Assembly: GCA_964458015.1 (NCBI GenBank)
Contig: CAYWGR010000113.1
Span: 1 to 18,271 of the forward strand
Direction of reading: 5' to 3'
From: CAYWGR01 sp964458015
Lineage (GTDB): Bacteria > Planctomycetota > Planctomycetia > Pirellulales > Thermoguttaceae
DNA: 18,271 bases
Both the position numbers and the translations under genes were made by a program. The notes under the pieces were generated by a model that was given only the letters and a program-made list of their open reading frames with translations, was not told where the DNA came from and did no database searches. Shown here piece by piece: positions 7,342 to 15,252 of this stretch. Positions within the stretch are counted from its first letter, which is position 1. Every line of letters begins with the position of its first letter.

Positions 7342-8093
7342 GCGACGAGATGCAAGTCGTCATCAGCAACGTCACAAAGCGTTTCGGGCAGCGTTTGGTG
7401 CTCGATAACGTCAGCCTTTGCATTAACGCCGGCCAAACCGTGGCCCTGATCGGGCCCAGCGGTGCGGGCAAATCAACGTTGCTCCGCTCGATCAACGGCC
7501 TGAACTCCTTCGACGAAGGCGAGATTCGCGTCGGCTCGCATACGCTCTTGCCGAATCGCAACCATCATGCCTGCCCCGGCGCGTTGCAGGTGCGCCGATT
7601 GTTCGGCATGATTTTTCAGGATTTTCAGCTTTTTCCGCATCTCACGGCGTTGCAAAACGTCATGGAAGCACCCCGGTGCGTGTTGAAGCTCAGTCGTGCC
7701 GATGCCCAAGAGCGTGCCATGCGGCTGTTGGAACGTGTTGGGCTAGCCGACCGCGTCAATGCCTATCCCTCGGAGCTTTCCGGCGGCCAAAAACAGCGCG
7801 TCGCCATCGCCCGAGCCATGGCTATGGAGCCCCGAGGGCTGCTTTGCGATGAAATTACCAGCGCGTTGGATCCCGAGCTTAAAACCGAGGTACTCAGTGT
7901 TCTCGAAAGCCTACGACGCGACGGTCTCACGCTGATTCTCGTCACCCACGAGATCGGCTTTGCCCGACGTGCCGCCGACCGTGTCGTCGTGTTGGCCGAC
8001 GGTAAAATCATCGAAGACGGCACCCCCAGCCAAGTGCTCGACGATCCCCAAATGCCCCGCACCCGCCAGTTCTTGAGCCAGATTTTGATGTAG
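7338..8093 (+). CDS. Polar amino-acid ABC transporter ATP-binding protein (GlnQ/HisP type)
   Basis: The ATPase driving the preceding fused transporter; it works as a cytoplasmic dimer. In 251 residues it has Walker A GPSGAGKST (39-47), Q-loop Gln94, signature LSGGQ (147-151), Walker B ending Asp171-Glu172, D-loop SALDPE and switch His204. The usual DEPTSALD reads DEITSALD here, a mild change that keeps the catalytic Glu. A slightly longer loop (LPNRNHHACPG, about 71-81) precedes the Q-loop region. The start overlaps the transporter stop (ATGA), so the pair is coupled. No canonical terminator follows; only a weak 6-base hairpin at 8293-8311 was seen. Confidence 0.95.
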   Translation: MSDEMQVVISNVTKRFGQRLVLDNVSLCINAGQTVALIGPSGAGKSTLLRSINGLNSFDEGEIRVGSHTLLPNRNHHACPGALQVRRLFGMIFQDFQLFPHLTALQNVMEAPRCVLKLSRADAQERAMRLLERVGLADRVNAYPSELSGGQKQRVAIARAMAMEPRGLLCDEITSALDPELKTEVLSVLESLRRDGLTLILVTHEIGFARRAADRVVVLADGKIIEDGTPSQVLDDPQMPRTRQFLSQILM

Positions 8094-8362
8094 ACAAACA
8101 CGGCATCTCTTGGCAAATGACACGGTTCTTCCTGTTTCCCTCACGTGCTTGTGAACATGGCTCAGGAATGAGGGTCTCCTACGGATTCGAATTCAAAGTT
8201 GCGCGGTGGTGCCTTTGCGAAGCCGCAAGCGATTTGCCGAACGTATTGGACGGTCGATGCGTTCGAGATAGGTAAAATCAGCGTAGATTTGAATAGGAAA
8301 CGATGTCCTATGCCCGTTACGCCGGCGTCACTGTTCCGTTAGCAAAAAACAGGGCAGAAGAA

Positions 8363-9028
8363 TCAGCATGCCGCGCCGGCAACGCCGCCGTCGTCATAAG
8401 CGGCCACATCCGAGCCAAACATCACACGGCGAATCTCATGCACCAACTTCGGGTCGGATTCCGAAAGCTCGGCCAATAATCGGCGTTCCGCGGCAGGGTC
8501 TAAGACATTCAGCATCCCAACGACCCGGGCGATCCCGCGATTGCCGGACGCTGAATCTTCGGAATCATACAGACGACGCTTCATCGCGCGTTCCACGTCT
8601 CGCACCGCCTCGCGTTGCGGTTCAATCGCGGAAGCCATGCGTCGGACAATGGCGAGCTGCGCCTCGGGCGGTAGTTCCGCCAGCACCGCGGCCGACTGAT
8701 GCGCCGGCAGGAAGGAAAGCACCATCGCAATCGTGCGAGGATGCTCATTGGCGAGTAAATCGAGCAGTATCTCGCTCGGCAGATCATAGAGAAACAAAAA
8801 CGGCCGAATCGGAGCGGGCGAATAGGCGTTCAAACAAGCCGCGCCCGTTCCGACAAACTCTCGGACCGCCTCTTCTTGTTCGGCATCGGCAATTTCCTGG
8901 AGCTTGGCCGTTTCGGCGGCGACTGCCTCGGCTTCAACAGGATCAAGCCGGCTCAATAGCTCCGCAGCTTGCTCTTTGGGCAAGCTGGCTAAAACTACCG
9001 CGGCTTTGTGAAGATGGGAAGTCGTCAT
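8363..9028 (-). CDS. FliG-like protein lacking the C-terminal torque domain
   Basis: A 221-residue relative of the flagellar motor switch protein FliG. Residues 4-60 resemble FliG-N (HKAAVVLASLPKEQAAELL). Residues 85-135 resemble FliG-M, with the EHPRTIA motif (95-101; EHPQTIA in FliG) and LPPEAQ. Residues 165-205 match the next armadillo-like segment (ARVVGMLNVLDPAAERRL, DPKLVHEIRRVMF). The protein stops there, so the charged torque domain of the usual ~335-residue FliG is absent. AGGG upstream of the ATG supports the start. No other flagellar gene is nearby. It may be a specialised homologue rather than a working switch protein; a truncated FliG is the alternative. Confidence 0.8.
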   Translation of the reverse strand: MTTSHLHKAAVVLASLPKEQAAELLSRLDPVEAEAVAAETAKLQEIADAEQEEAVREFVGTGAACLNAYSPAPIRPFLFLYDLPSEILLDLLANEHPRTIAMVLSFLPAHQSAAVLAELPPEAQLAIVRRMASAIEPQREAVRDVERAMKRRLYDSEDSASGNRGIARVVGMLNVLDPAAERRLLAELSESDPKLVHEIRRVMFGSDVAAYDDGGVAGAAC

Positions 9029-9361
9029 GACGCCCTGTAAGTGCGCAAAAAGAGTAGTTGTGCGCCATTATCGGCCTTTTTGACGTTAAACTTGATGCCT
9101 TCGTAAAAGTCTTCACCATCGGATGCCGTAGCGGATTTTGGAGGTTGCGGGAACGAATGTGAGATGGGTTGTCCATGCCCACGGCATACAACTGCTTACA
9201 AAACACAGCGGGCAAGCCCGCCCGCTTCACAGTTTATCTATTTTGACCATGGAAAAATCCTGCGACATCACCATCCCCACATTTTGTACTGTGGAGTGAT
9301 AAGCTGGGTAACCGCCAAGGCAGAAAGCCCGAAGAAGCGATTTTTCGAGAAGTCACCGAAG
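9029..9361. other. Intergenic region between FliG-like gene and tRNA-Arg(TCT)
   Basis: No convincing gene on either strand. It contains a GC-rich hairpin with 7-base arms (9207-9213 and 9220-9226) of the same style as one at 13222-13241. The short open frames here lack start signals and family resemblance. Confidence 0.5.
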
Positions 9362-9434
9362 TACGCCCGGCAGGATTCGAACCTGCAACCAGCGGATTAG
9401 AAATCCGCTGCTCTATCCCTTGAGCTACGGGCGC
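9362..9434 (-). tRNA. tRNA-Arg (anticodon TCT)
   Basis: Read on the minus strand from 9434, the 73 bases fold as a cloverleaf. The 7-pair acceptor ends in a G-U pair, the D-arm is GCTCAAGGGATAGAGC, the anticodon stem is GCGGA/TCCGC around loop TTTCTAA, and the T-loop is GGTTCGAATCC with stem GCAGG/CCTGC. The discriminator is A at 9362. The CCA end is not encoded. Confidence 0.95.
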
Positions 9435-9671
9435 TTGTACGTTATGAAATATTCCAAGTCCTTTGGCGGCAACAACTTGCGATGTATTGCGGATGGTTTG
9501 GGTCTTTGCCATGCTTAGGTATGGCAAAGATGCCGAAACGGCTCTTGGTCGGTATAACGCCTTTCTTGCGTGAAAGCCAACAAAACCCACGCCCAAAAAA
9601 GTAACAGAGAACGGTCGGCCAGACAAGCCTTGTCGAACGTTGCTTTCACGATTAGGGGATTGCAAGCGATC
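9435..9671. other. Spacer between tRNA-Arg(TCT) and helicase remnant, with hairpin
   Basis: Non-coding. A hairpin with perfect 9-base arms (9504-9512 and 9521-9529) and an 8-base loop lies downstream of the helicase remnant on the minus strand. It has no T-run, so it is at best a weak terminator. Nothing else recognised. Confidence 0.5.
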
Positions 9672-10385
9672 TCAGCCGGTTTGGGTTCTGCTTTCTCCAA
9701 CCGCCATCAATTGGGCCAAGGTTTTGGCCAGGGTGTTCAAGGCGTTGCGGTCGGGCAAGGTGATCGTAAGCCGTTGGCGACCAGAGGCATCTTCTTCGAC
9801 GCACTCGGCCAATCGGTCGGCCACTTCTGATACCAGCGGTTCGGCGGGCGACGTTGCACCGTTCTGAGAGACTAATTCGCCTAAAAAATAAAAGACCGCG
9901 CCCAACATTTCGCCGCCGGCGGAAGCCACGCGGTCGCGGCGTTTTTCAATCTCCTCGGATAGCTGAAGGACGGATTCCCGCTTTGTTACATCGACCGGCG
10001 CTTCCGGCTTCGCGCCAAGAAGGACTTCCAGACGGCGGCGCAGCTCCTCGACGCCGCTGTTGAAATCAACCTGCGTCACATCCGATCCGGCATCCAGCGC
10101 CGCGAGGGCCAAATCGTGCTTGGCCGAAAGCGTGCCCAGGAGGCTTTCCTCGATCGTCTCCTCGGTGACGAGAATATAGACTTGCACCGGCTGCTTTTGG
10201 CCCATGCGATGGGCACGTCCGATGCGCTGCTCCAACACCGCCGAGGTCTTGATTAGGTTGAAGTATGAACTGGTTGAATAACGGATGGCCCAACCTCGCA
10301 CCTCACGGGCACAAAATCTCCGACCGTCGCCTAGATCACAACCCGCGAGTTGCGTTGTAGCGAAGCGGTCTTCCCCTTGCCTCAT
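9672..10385 (-). pseudogene. C-terminal remnant of an SNF2-family DEAD/DEAH helicase
   Basis: The open frame encodes 237 residues. From about residue 49 (near 10241) it matches the end of the SNF2 helicase C-terminal domain: AVLEQRIGRAHRMGQKQPV carries motif VI, followed by VYILVTEETIEESLLGTLSAKH and a family-typical tail with a coiled region (about 110-145). Everything before this point, including Walker A, DEAH and motifs III-V (800 or more residues in intact homologues), is missing. Residues 1-45 are unlike the family. No helicase pieces were found upstream in the window. There is no good ribosome-binding site at ATG 10385. The natural C-terminus seems kept. It is best read as a gene cut by the event that brought in, or deleted up to, the neighbouring nuclease-NTPase gene. 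Confidence 0.82.
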
Positions 10386-10432
10386 TGATTCATTATGGCA
10401 ATGTTCAATCGCGGCTCGCGGGTCACTTGCCT

Positions 10433-13126
10433 CTATTTGGCTTCCTCATCCTCGTCGTTAATGTCAGCCACAAACGCGAACGCGAGTTTCTGGACCTCTG
10501 GTTCGATTCGTTCGATTCTCACGATAACTCGATCATTGATTTTAAACGAAGTGAGCGGTCGCGAAGCGTTAAGTTTTGAAAGATGAATCAACCCTTTCGG
10601 GCCCGCATCCAACCTAACAAAGATGCCATAATCTTCAATCCAAACAACGGTACCTCGATAGTCCACGCCCTTGAAGAACCGCTCATCGACATCCTTCCAG
10701 CCTCGCATCGGTTGTTCGCGTCTTAACTCCCTCGTGATACGCTTTGCAATTTCGTCCATTTCGGTTGAGACACCCACGAAGTCTCCCTCTAAGTAGTCTT
10801 CAGGATGCGAAGCGTCTTTGGCGGCGACTCCACGCAGATACGCGATGAAATCGCGAGCGTTTGCAGCAGTCGTAGTCGGTGAATTGTGGACCTTTGGGCC
10901 AAAATGGGCGATACGGTTTGCAACAGTCTTTGCAATCACCTCCGACGAAATCCAGGTTTCTTCCGAGCATGCAGCCAGATAGCTAAAATCCTTGAGCATT
11001 TGCAGGTGAACCCATCCGGCAGAGGATAGGCGAACAAGGTCATTGTCCGATTGGATTTCTGGCCGTTGGTGTTCGGTGAGAATACACCCTTGTTCGACCA
11101 GATACTTTAGTTCCTCCCGGATGCGATTAGCGTCATGTCCAATCGGAACCAGCCCAGCAATGACTGTCCCGGCTTGGTGGAAGCCGATAATCCCCGTTGG
11201 CCCTTTGGCTTGCCGATTGACCTCAAGCCAACCAAGAATGTTGGCTCGAACAAAATGATCAGGGTGAGCATCTTCGGGGTGGCACTGAAATAGGTTCTTA
11301 AGAAACGACAAGTTGCCATCATAGTAGCGACGGTTGCGACGAAGAAGCACGCGCACAACTACGTGGCGTGGGAGCGGCCAGTTGCCATTTGCAGCCTTCA
11401 TCTGTAAATACTCCGCCGCACTGATATGCCCACTACGGCAGAACTCCAGAAAAATCTCCATCGCTCGGCGGACGTCGCGGCCAGCAAGGCCAACAATGAG
11501 CTTGCGGATGACTTTATCGTATTCGTACAGGGAACGATGGATGCTCGCGAGATAGTATCCTAGCTCATTTGCCGGATACATCACCCGTATACTATTGTCG
11601 AGAGTAAACTCCAGCATCTTCGACTTTGACCGCGCAGCTATGTCTGCCGCAATCAGGTCGAGCCTCTTTCGGAGAATTTTGGCGAAAGGAGGCGGATCAA
11701 TACGAAACACCAAATCCTTGATAGTGGTATCTAGTGGTGGCTCATCTCGATACGTTTCGTATGTAACATCGCGTAGCGGCAAGAAGATCAAGCATCGGAT
11801 TTCGGACTGGAGCCAGCGAGCAGCTCGAAACATTGCCAATTGCTCGTCCCTGTTCCGCTTATCACAGTTATCAAATACGACGATCAAGAGTTTGTGTTCT
11901 CTCTCTGCAACCAAGTACCGGCACATGGCCTTTGCAGTGAGGATCGCATCAGATTGAAGTCGAATAATCTCGTCCGCTAAGCGTGTTTCGTAAGCCTCGC
12001 TACCCGGTTTTAGATTTGCCAATGAGATCTTCGCAAAGCGGCGCAGCTCTACCGAATACACTTTGTCCCAAGTGTCACGAGTTTCAAAGTCAATATCCGA
12101 ATAAGCAGCCTTGAGTCCGTGCATTAGATGTTCGAGAGCCCATTGTTCCTGGAGCGTGCGGTCTTCAGGCGCATGGTTGAGATTGAGATGCACCCAAACC
12201 GTGCTCTCACGTAGTTTGTCTGATAGCTTAAGTTCTTGGATATAGTCAACAAATGTCGTCTTGCCAGCCCCCCGTCCACCAACAAGCAACAAGACTTGGT
12301 TTTCGAGCGACGAGCCACGATTCAATGCGTCGAGAAGTTGGCGTGGTGATTCAGTATCGGTGATCAGCTGTGCTCCTTTCACCGTCGAGGCAACCGAGGT
12401 CGCAACAATGCGGTCAATCTCGTCAACGTAGTGCTCACGTCGGGTCGAACGCACGTAGGCATTGCGAACGATGTACGCTCGTTCCTTCCGCGTTTCCGGC
12501 TTGAAAACGGCCCGGTAATCGAGCGAGAGTCTTGAGCCAAAGGTGTTGTATCCAACGTCCTCATCTCGAACACTCTGCCCACCGATTAGGTTAAGTGCTC
12601 TATGAAACGGCCTTGTCACAAGCACGTCGCGGAGTCTGTCGGCCGCCGCCTGCGTTGTAGTTCGTGACGCAAGGCTAACAAGTTTATTGAAGGGAATGCT
12701 TGTTGGGTTTACGTCCTCAAATGCTAGTTCGACATCTGGCAATTCCTGGTCAGCGGGGCTACTGACGGTCAAAAGGCCGTTTGTCGCAATTACTCGCACA
12801 CAAGGATTCACACCAGCCTTGAATGCGTCATTTAGGGCGTGGGCGTATAGGCGTGCTTCGCGCAGCGCGGCAACGGGATCTTCATGCGGATGCTTGGCTT
12901 CAATTACGAGAACTGGAATGCCAGCAATCAGAATCACGTAGTCAGGATGATAGAGCTTCTCGTTGTTCTTCCCCTTGTCGATTCGTAGCTTGCGAATGTC
13001 GGGCTTGGATCGTATGTCAACCGACGAATACCCCAAGCCATTTGGCAGCGTGGCAGTAAGGAGTGGCCAGACGAATTTTTGCTCGACATCAGACTCGTTG
13101 AGCAATTCTTCTTTTGTGCAGAACAT
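10433..13126 (-). CDS. HsdR_N-like nuclease / P-loop NTPase / S1 RNA-binding fusion protein
   Basis: An 897-residue multidomain protein. Residues 8-120 look like the N-terminal nuclease domain of type I restriction subunit R, a PD-(D/E)XK fold: NESDVEQKF (10-18), HPDYVIL (60-66) and VIEAKHPHE (74-82), giving Asp62, Glu76 and Lys78. A P-loop NTPase follows: Walker A GGRGAGKTT (283-291), Walker B LLIVVFDNCDK (412-422), then an LPLRD stretch (449-453) as in STAND/AAA-like ATPases. A long helical region with winged-helix-like segments (about 626-716) leads to an S1 domain (817-889: YRGTVVWIEDYGIFVRL, GLIHLSKLN, DRVIVRIERI) and an acidic tail. No helicase motifs occur, so it is not an HsdR. ATG 13126 is preferred; TTG 13213 would add 29 residues. 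Antiphage defence is inferred; I recognise no named system. Confidence 0.85.
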   Translation of the reverse strand: MFCTKEELLNESDVEQKFVWPLLTATLPNGLGYSSVDIRSKPDIRKLRIDKGKNNEKLYHPDYVILIAGIPVLVIEAKHPHEDPVAALREARLYAHALNDAFKAGVNPCVRVIATNGLLTVSSPADQELPDVELAFEDVNPTSIPFNKLVSLASRTTTQAAADRLRDVLVTRPFHRALNLIGGQSVRDEDVGYNTFGSRLSLDYRAVFKPETRKERAYIVRNAYVRSTRREHYVDEIDRIVATSVASTVKGAQLITDTESPRQLLDALNRGSSLENQVLLLVGGRGAGKTTFVDYIQELKLSDKLRESTVWVHLNLNHAPEDRTLQEQWALEHLMHGLKAAYSDIDFETRDTWDKVYSVELRRFAKISLANLKPGSEAYETRLADEIIRLQSDAILTAKAMCRYLVAEREHKLLIVVFDNCDKRNRDEQLAMFRAARWLQSEIRCLIFLPLRDVTYETYRDEPPLDTTIKDLVFRIDPPPFAKILRKRLDLIAADIAARSKSKMLEFTLDNSIRVMYPANELGYYLASIHRSLYEYDKVIRKLIVGLAGRDVRRAMEIFLEFCRSGHISAAEYLQMKAANGNWPLPRHVVVRVLLRRNRRYYDGNLSFLKNLFQCHPEDAHPDHFVRANILGWLEVNRQAKGPTGIIGFHQAGTVIAGLVPIGHDANRIREELKYLVEQGCILTEHQRPEIQSDNDLVRLSSAGWVHLQMLKDFSYLAACSEETWISSEVIAKTVANRIAHFGPKVHNSPTTTAANARDFIAYLRGVAAKDASHPEDYLEGDFVGVSTEMDEIAKRITRELRREQPMRGWKDVDERFFKGVDYRGTVVWIEDYGIFVRLDAGPKGLIHLSKLNASRPLTSFKINDRVIVRIERIEPEVQKLAFAFVADINDEDEEAK

Positions 13127-13463
13127 GGGGGATCCGATCACGGGGTGGAAGTGCGTGCAACAACTGTTGTAGATTGTAACCCTGCCAACGCATTGTTGGA
13201 AGTCAGTCTCCAATCCGACACGCGGGCGTAAGAAGGCCCGCCCGAGACCACTTGGTCACCATAACGCGACAATCCTGATGGCCATCCCGTTGAACCGAGA
13301 GGCTGCCCAGACGGTGGCGATTGCGTTGCCTGCCTTGCTTGACGGTCGTGTGATGGATCGTCCGAGCAATCGGTTAAGATAGTATGGCAGTCGGCAACGT
13401 TATCGCTCAATGTCGCCTGATCTGGGGCCGATCACGCGTACTAGTGCGGTCGATTGCTGGCCA
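13127..13463. other. Intergenic region upstream of the nuclease-NTPase gene
   Basis: No gene recognised. It holds a hairpin with arms GCGGGC (13222-13227) and GCCCGC (13236-13241) around 8 bases. The promoter of the nuclease-NTPase gene should lie here if it is not co-transcribed with the small gene at 13464, but no convincing boxes were seen. Confidence 0.5.
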
Positions 13464-13889
13464 TCAGCTCATACATTCAACTAGTTTTGCGTAGTATTCT
13501 TTGCCGTACTTGTTGAGGCGGACTTCTTTTGCGATCTGGCGATCAATGAACTCGCGAATATCCGAAAGAAGCAGCGGGCCGTACTTTAGGATTGTCTTCG
13601 GGCGAGGAAACTCGGCTACGGCAGCGTTTTTGACCGTGCGTTCCCATGTAAGGTGTGCTGAGTATTTGTTAACAGATCGTTTGAAGTCCAGTCGCCGCCT
13701 GTCTGTAATTACTATGGGTTGCTCGCCAAATACGGCTATCTTGATGATATCTCGTCCGGATACTACTCCAGTCAGAAAATCCATCAGAGACCGGTACTTT
13801 ATGAGCGCCGCTTCAACTGCAAGTTGGTCGGTCCCACGACCGAGATCATGCTCGGAACTTCCTCTGTAGCGAAGTGTGCGTAGAGCCAT
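13464..13889 (-). CDS. Small protein of unknown function beside the nuclease-NTPase gene
   Basis: Not recognised as a named family. From ATG 13889 it is 141 residues; the frame stays open upstream to TTG 14000 (178 residues), and the predicted helix VVHDAAVLAMALRTL suggests the true start may be earlier. No Shine-Dalgarno marks any start. Visible features are the helical ALIKYRSLMDFL, a basic strand TDRRRLDFKRSVNKY, and SAHLTWER, a pattern I associate with helical hypothetical proteins scattered in bacterial accessory regions. A HEPN-like helical fold is conceivable, but the canonical R-x4-6-H motif is not met. It lies 337 bases upstream of the NTPase gene on the same strand, so the two may have arrived together. 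Confidence 0.6.
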   Translation of the reverse strand: MALRTLRYRGSSEHDLGRGTDQLAVEAALIKYRSLMDFLTGVVSGRDIIKIAVFGEQPIVITDRRRLDFKRSVNKYSAHLTWERTVKNAAVAEFPRPKTILKYGPLLLSDIREFIDRQIAKEVRLNKYGKEYYAKLVECMS

Positions 13890-14000
13890 CGCGAGAACTG
13901 CGGCGTCATGCACGACACACCGTAATCCGCCCGCTAGTGTTGTTACTACTTCCCCCCTTGTTGGATTGCCTTGTTGGGCAATCACGGTTCTCTCGATCAA

Positions 14001-14481
14001 AGGAGTCCAAATACTACGTTTCCTCTGCGACCAGACTCAAGGTAGCCTACCATCCCCCCCCAATTTAGTAAGCTGCCGCCGCGTGTCAAGATTCCTTTTC
14101 GTTTTGTTCCCCACCTGATCACACACCGTTTTGTGTGACTACCTCGCCAAGCGAGTCCAAGATTGCCATCTCGCAAGACAAATCGTCGGAAGCCATTCAA
14201 AGGGCTAGTCTACTCTGGTTTGGGGCAGCAGACTGCCGAAAAGCCTGCGATTGGACCCCTTCGTATCGCCTTGTTATTGCTTGCCGGATTATGCTTTCCG
14301 GTAGTAATGCCGAACCTGGACACACGACCCAACGGCAAAACATAACAGGATGGCGCTCGATACGAGCCAGAAGAGACGGCGATTGATTTCACCCCGGCCG
14401 AATGCCATACTTGAGTGACGACACCCAACGACACCTACCGCGTCTCCGAGTTACGTTGACGTAACTGCTTACGCCGTAAAG
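14001..14481. other. Non-coding end of the accessory segment, next to tRNA-Arg(ACG)
   Basis: No convincing gene. It has two adjacent small hairpins: 7-base arms 14119-14125/14132-14138, and 5-base arms 14143-14147/14151-14155. A 60-codon plus-strand frame with a hydrophobic stretch (14163-14345) starts with TTG and lacks a ribosome-binding site. No piece of the missing helicase and no integrase or transposase remnant was found. Confidence 0.5.
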
Positions 14482-14555
<74 letters not shown>

Positions 14556-14694
14556 AAAACGCCTGCAAATCCACTTCCACCCGGGGGGTGCAAGTGTTAG
14601 ACATATTAGAATACCATCGACCGCTTACCCTGCCAAGCCCTATAGCGCGCAGTAATTTCTTATGGTTAAGTTGGATAAGCTTTGTTATTTAGCT

Positions 14695-14739
14695 GCCACC
14701 GGTACGGCAGTTTGGCAACAGGGCCGCCGTACCGGCGGC
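14695..14739. repeat. GC-rich hairpin (14-base arms, one mismatch)
   Basis: Arms 14695-14708 and 14726-14739 pair over 10 contiguous bases, then one mismatch and 3 more pairs, with a 17-base loop. It is followed within a few bases by GCTAAACTA (14741-14749). There is no T-run, so a dispersed planctomycete intergenic element is more likely than a terminator. Confidence 0.6.
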
Positions 14740-14769
14740 CGCTAAACTATTGTGCAATCCTCGCATATT

Positions 14770-14790
14770 CCGGGAGCTGTTAGCTCCCGG
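14770..14790. repeat. Perfect 9-base-arm hairpin with 3-base loop
   Basis: CCGGGAGCT (14770-14778) and AGCTCCCGG (14782-14790) are perfect reverse complements around GTT. The end runs into GCTAAATT-like sequence (14790-14797), as after the neighbouring hairpin. It may act as a terminator or mRNA-end structure, or be a small dispersed repeat. Confidence 0.6.
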
Positions 14791-14973
14791 CTAAATTGAT
14801 GCATTTTTGCAGTCTGTGGCTAAACCGCCAAAAATTTACTGAACCCGGGCCCAATAAACTTTGCTATTTTGCGAGCAGCCTAGAACGGATGTCCCAAGAG
14901 GAACGCCATTTGCTCTTTTTGATCCACCAGCGACAGGGTATCATGGGAGTCGTCAGAAAGGAATCTGCCTCAC

Positions 14974-15252
14974 ATGAATGGATTCGATTCTTCCAGCGTC
15001 CTATGGCTCTTCGTTGGAGCCCAAGTTGTTGGTGTTTTTAGCGCTTGGTTTGCTCGCCTTAGCGAAGGATCCCCTCGCCAGCAGGTAATCCACTGGTTAT
15101 TTTTTGGCATTCTTTCCCTAATGGGGATAATTACCATCTTGGCTTTGAGCATTGGGCCTGGCTGTTGGATTGCCTGCTCTACTACCTTGGCTTTTATGAT
15201 CCTGACGGTCACCTGCGACTTTCGGCAAAGCCACGAATCCAATACCTGGTGA
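14974..15252 (+). CDS. Small multi-pass membrane protein, unknown function
   Basis: Not recognised. The 92 residues contain three hydrophobic stretches (about 8-26, 40-60 and 62-80), so it is probably an inner-membrane protein with two or three helices. The middle loop is FARLSEGSPRQQ and the tail is polar (CDFRQSHESNTW). AAAGGAA at 14957-14963 is acceptably spaced before the ATG and decides the start. It stands alone between hairpin-rich intergenic regions, so context gives no function. Real-gene status rests on the ribosome-binding site and the coherent membrane pattern. Confidence 0.6.
   Translation: MNGFDSSSVLWLFVGAQVVGVFSAWFARLSEGSPRQQVIHWLFFGILSLMGIITILALSIGPGCWIACSTTLAFMILTVTCDFRQSHESNTW

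Larger units (their letters stand above)
14556..14973. other. Intergenic region with two strong GC-rich hairpins
   Basis: No gene is supported. A plus-strand frame at 14796-15041 overlaps the better small gene and has no family resemblance. The region contains the two hairpins listed separately. TGCTATTTT near 14866 is extended -10-like and could serve the gene at 14974, though no good -35 was seen. Confidence 0.45.

Noticed and set aside
8368..9030. Long plus-strand open frame opposite the FliG-like gene
   Set aside because: Arg/Pro/Ser-rich shadow of a GC-rich coding strand. The minus-strand reading has clear FliG motifs.
10433..13126. Type I restriction HsdR subunit
   Set aside because: Only the N-terminal nuclease-like part fits. 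Helicase motifs are absent, an NTPase of another type and an S1 domain follow, and no hsdM or hsdS is present.
14163..14345. 60-codon plus-strand frame with a hydrophobic stretch
   Set aside because: TTG start, no ribosome-binding site and no recognisable family. It may be a decayed gene but cannot be supported.
14796..15041. 81-codon plus-strand frame
   Set aside because: It overlaps the better supported small membrane protein gene and looks compositionally random.
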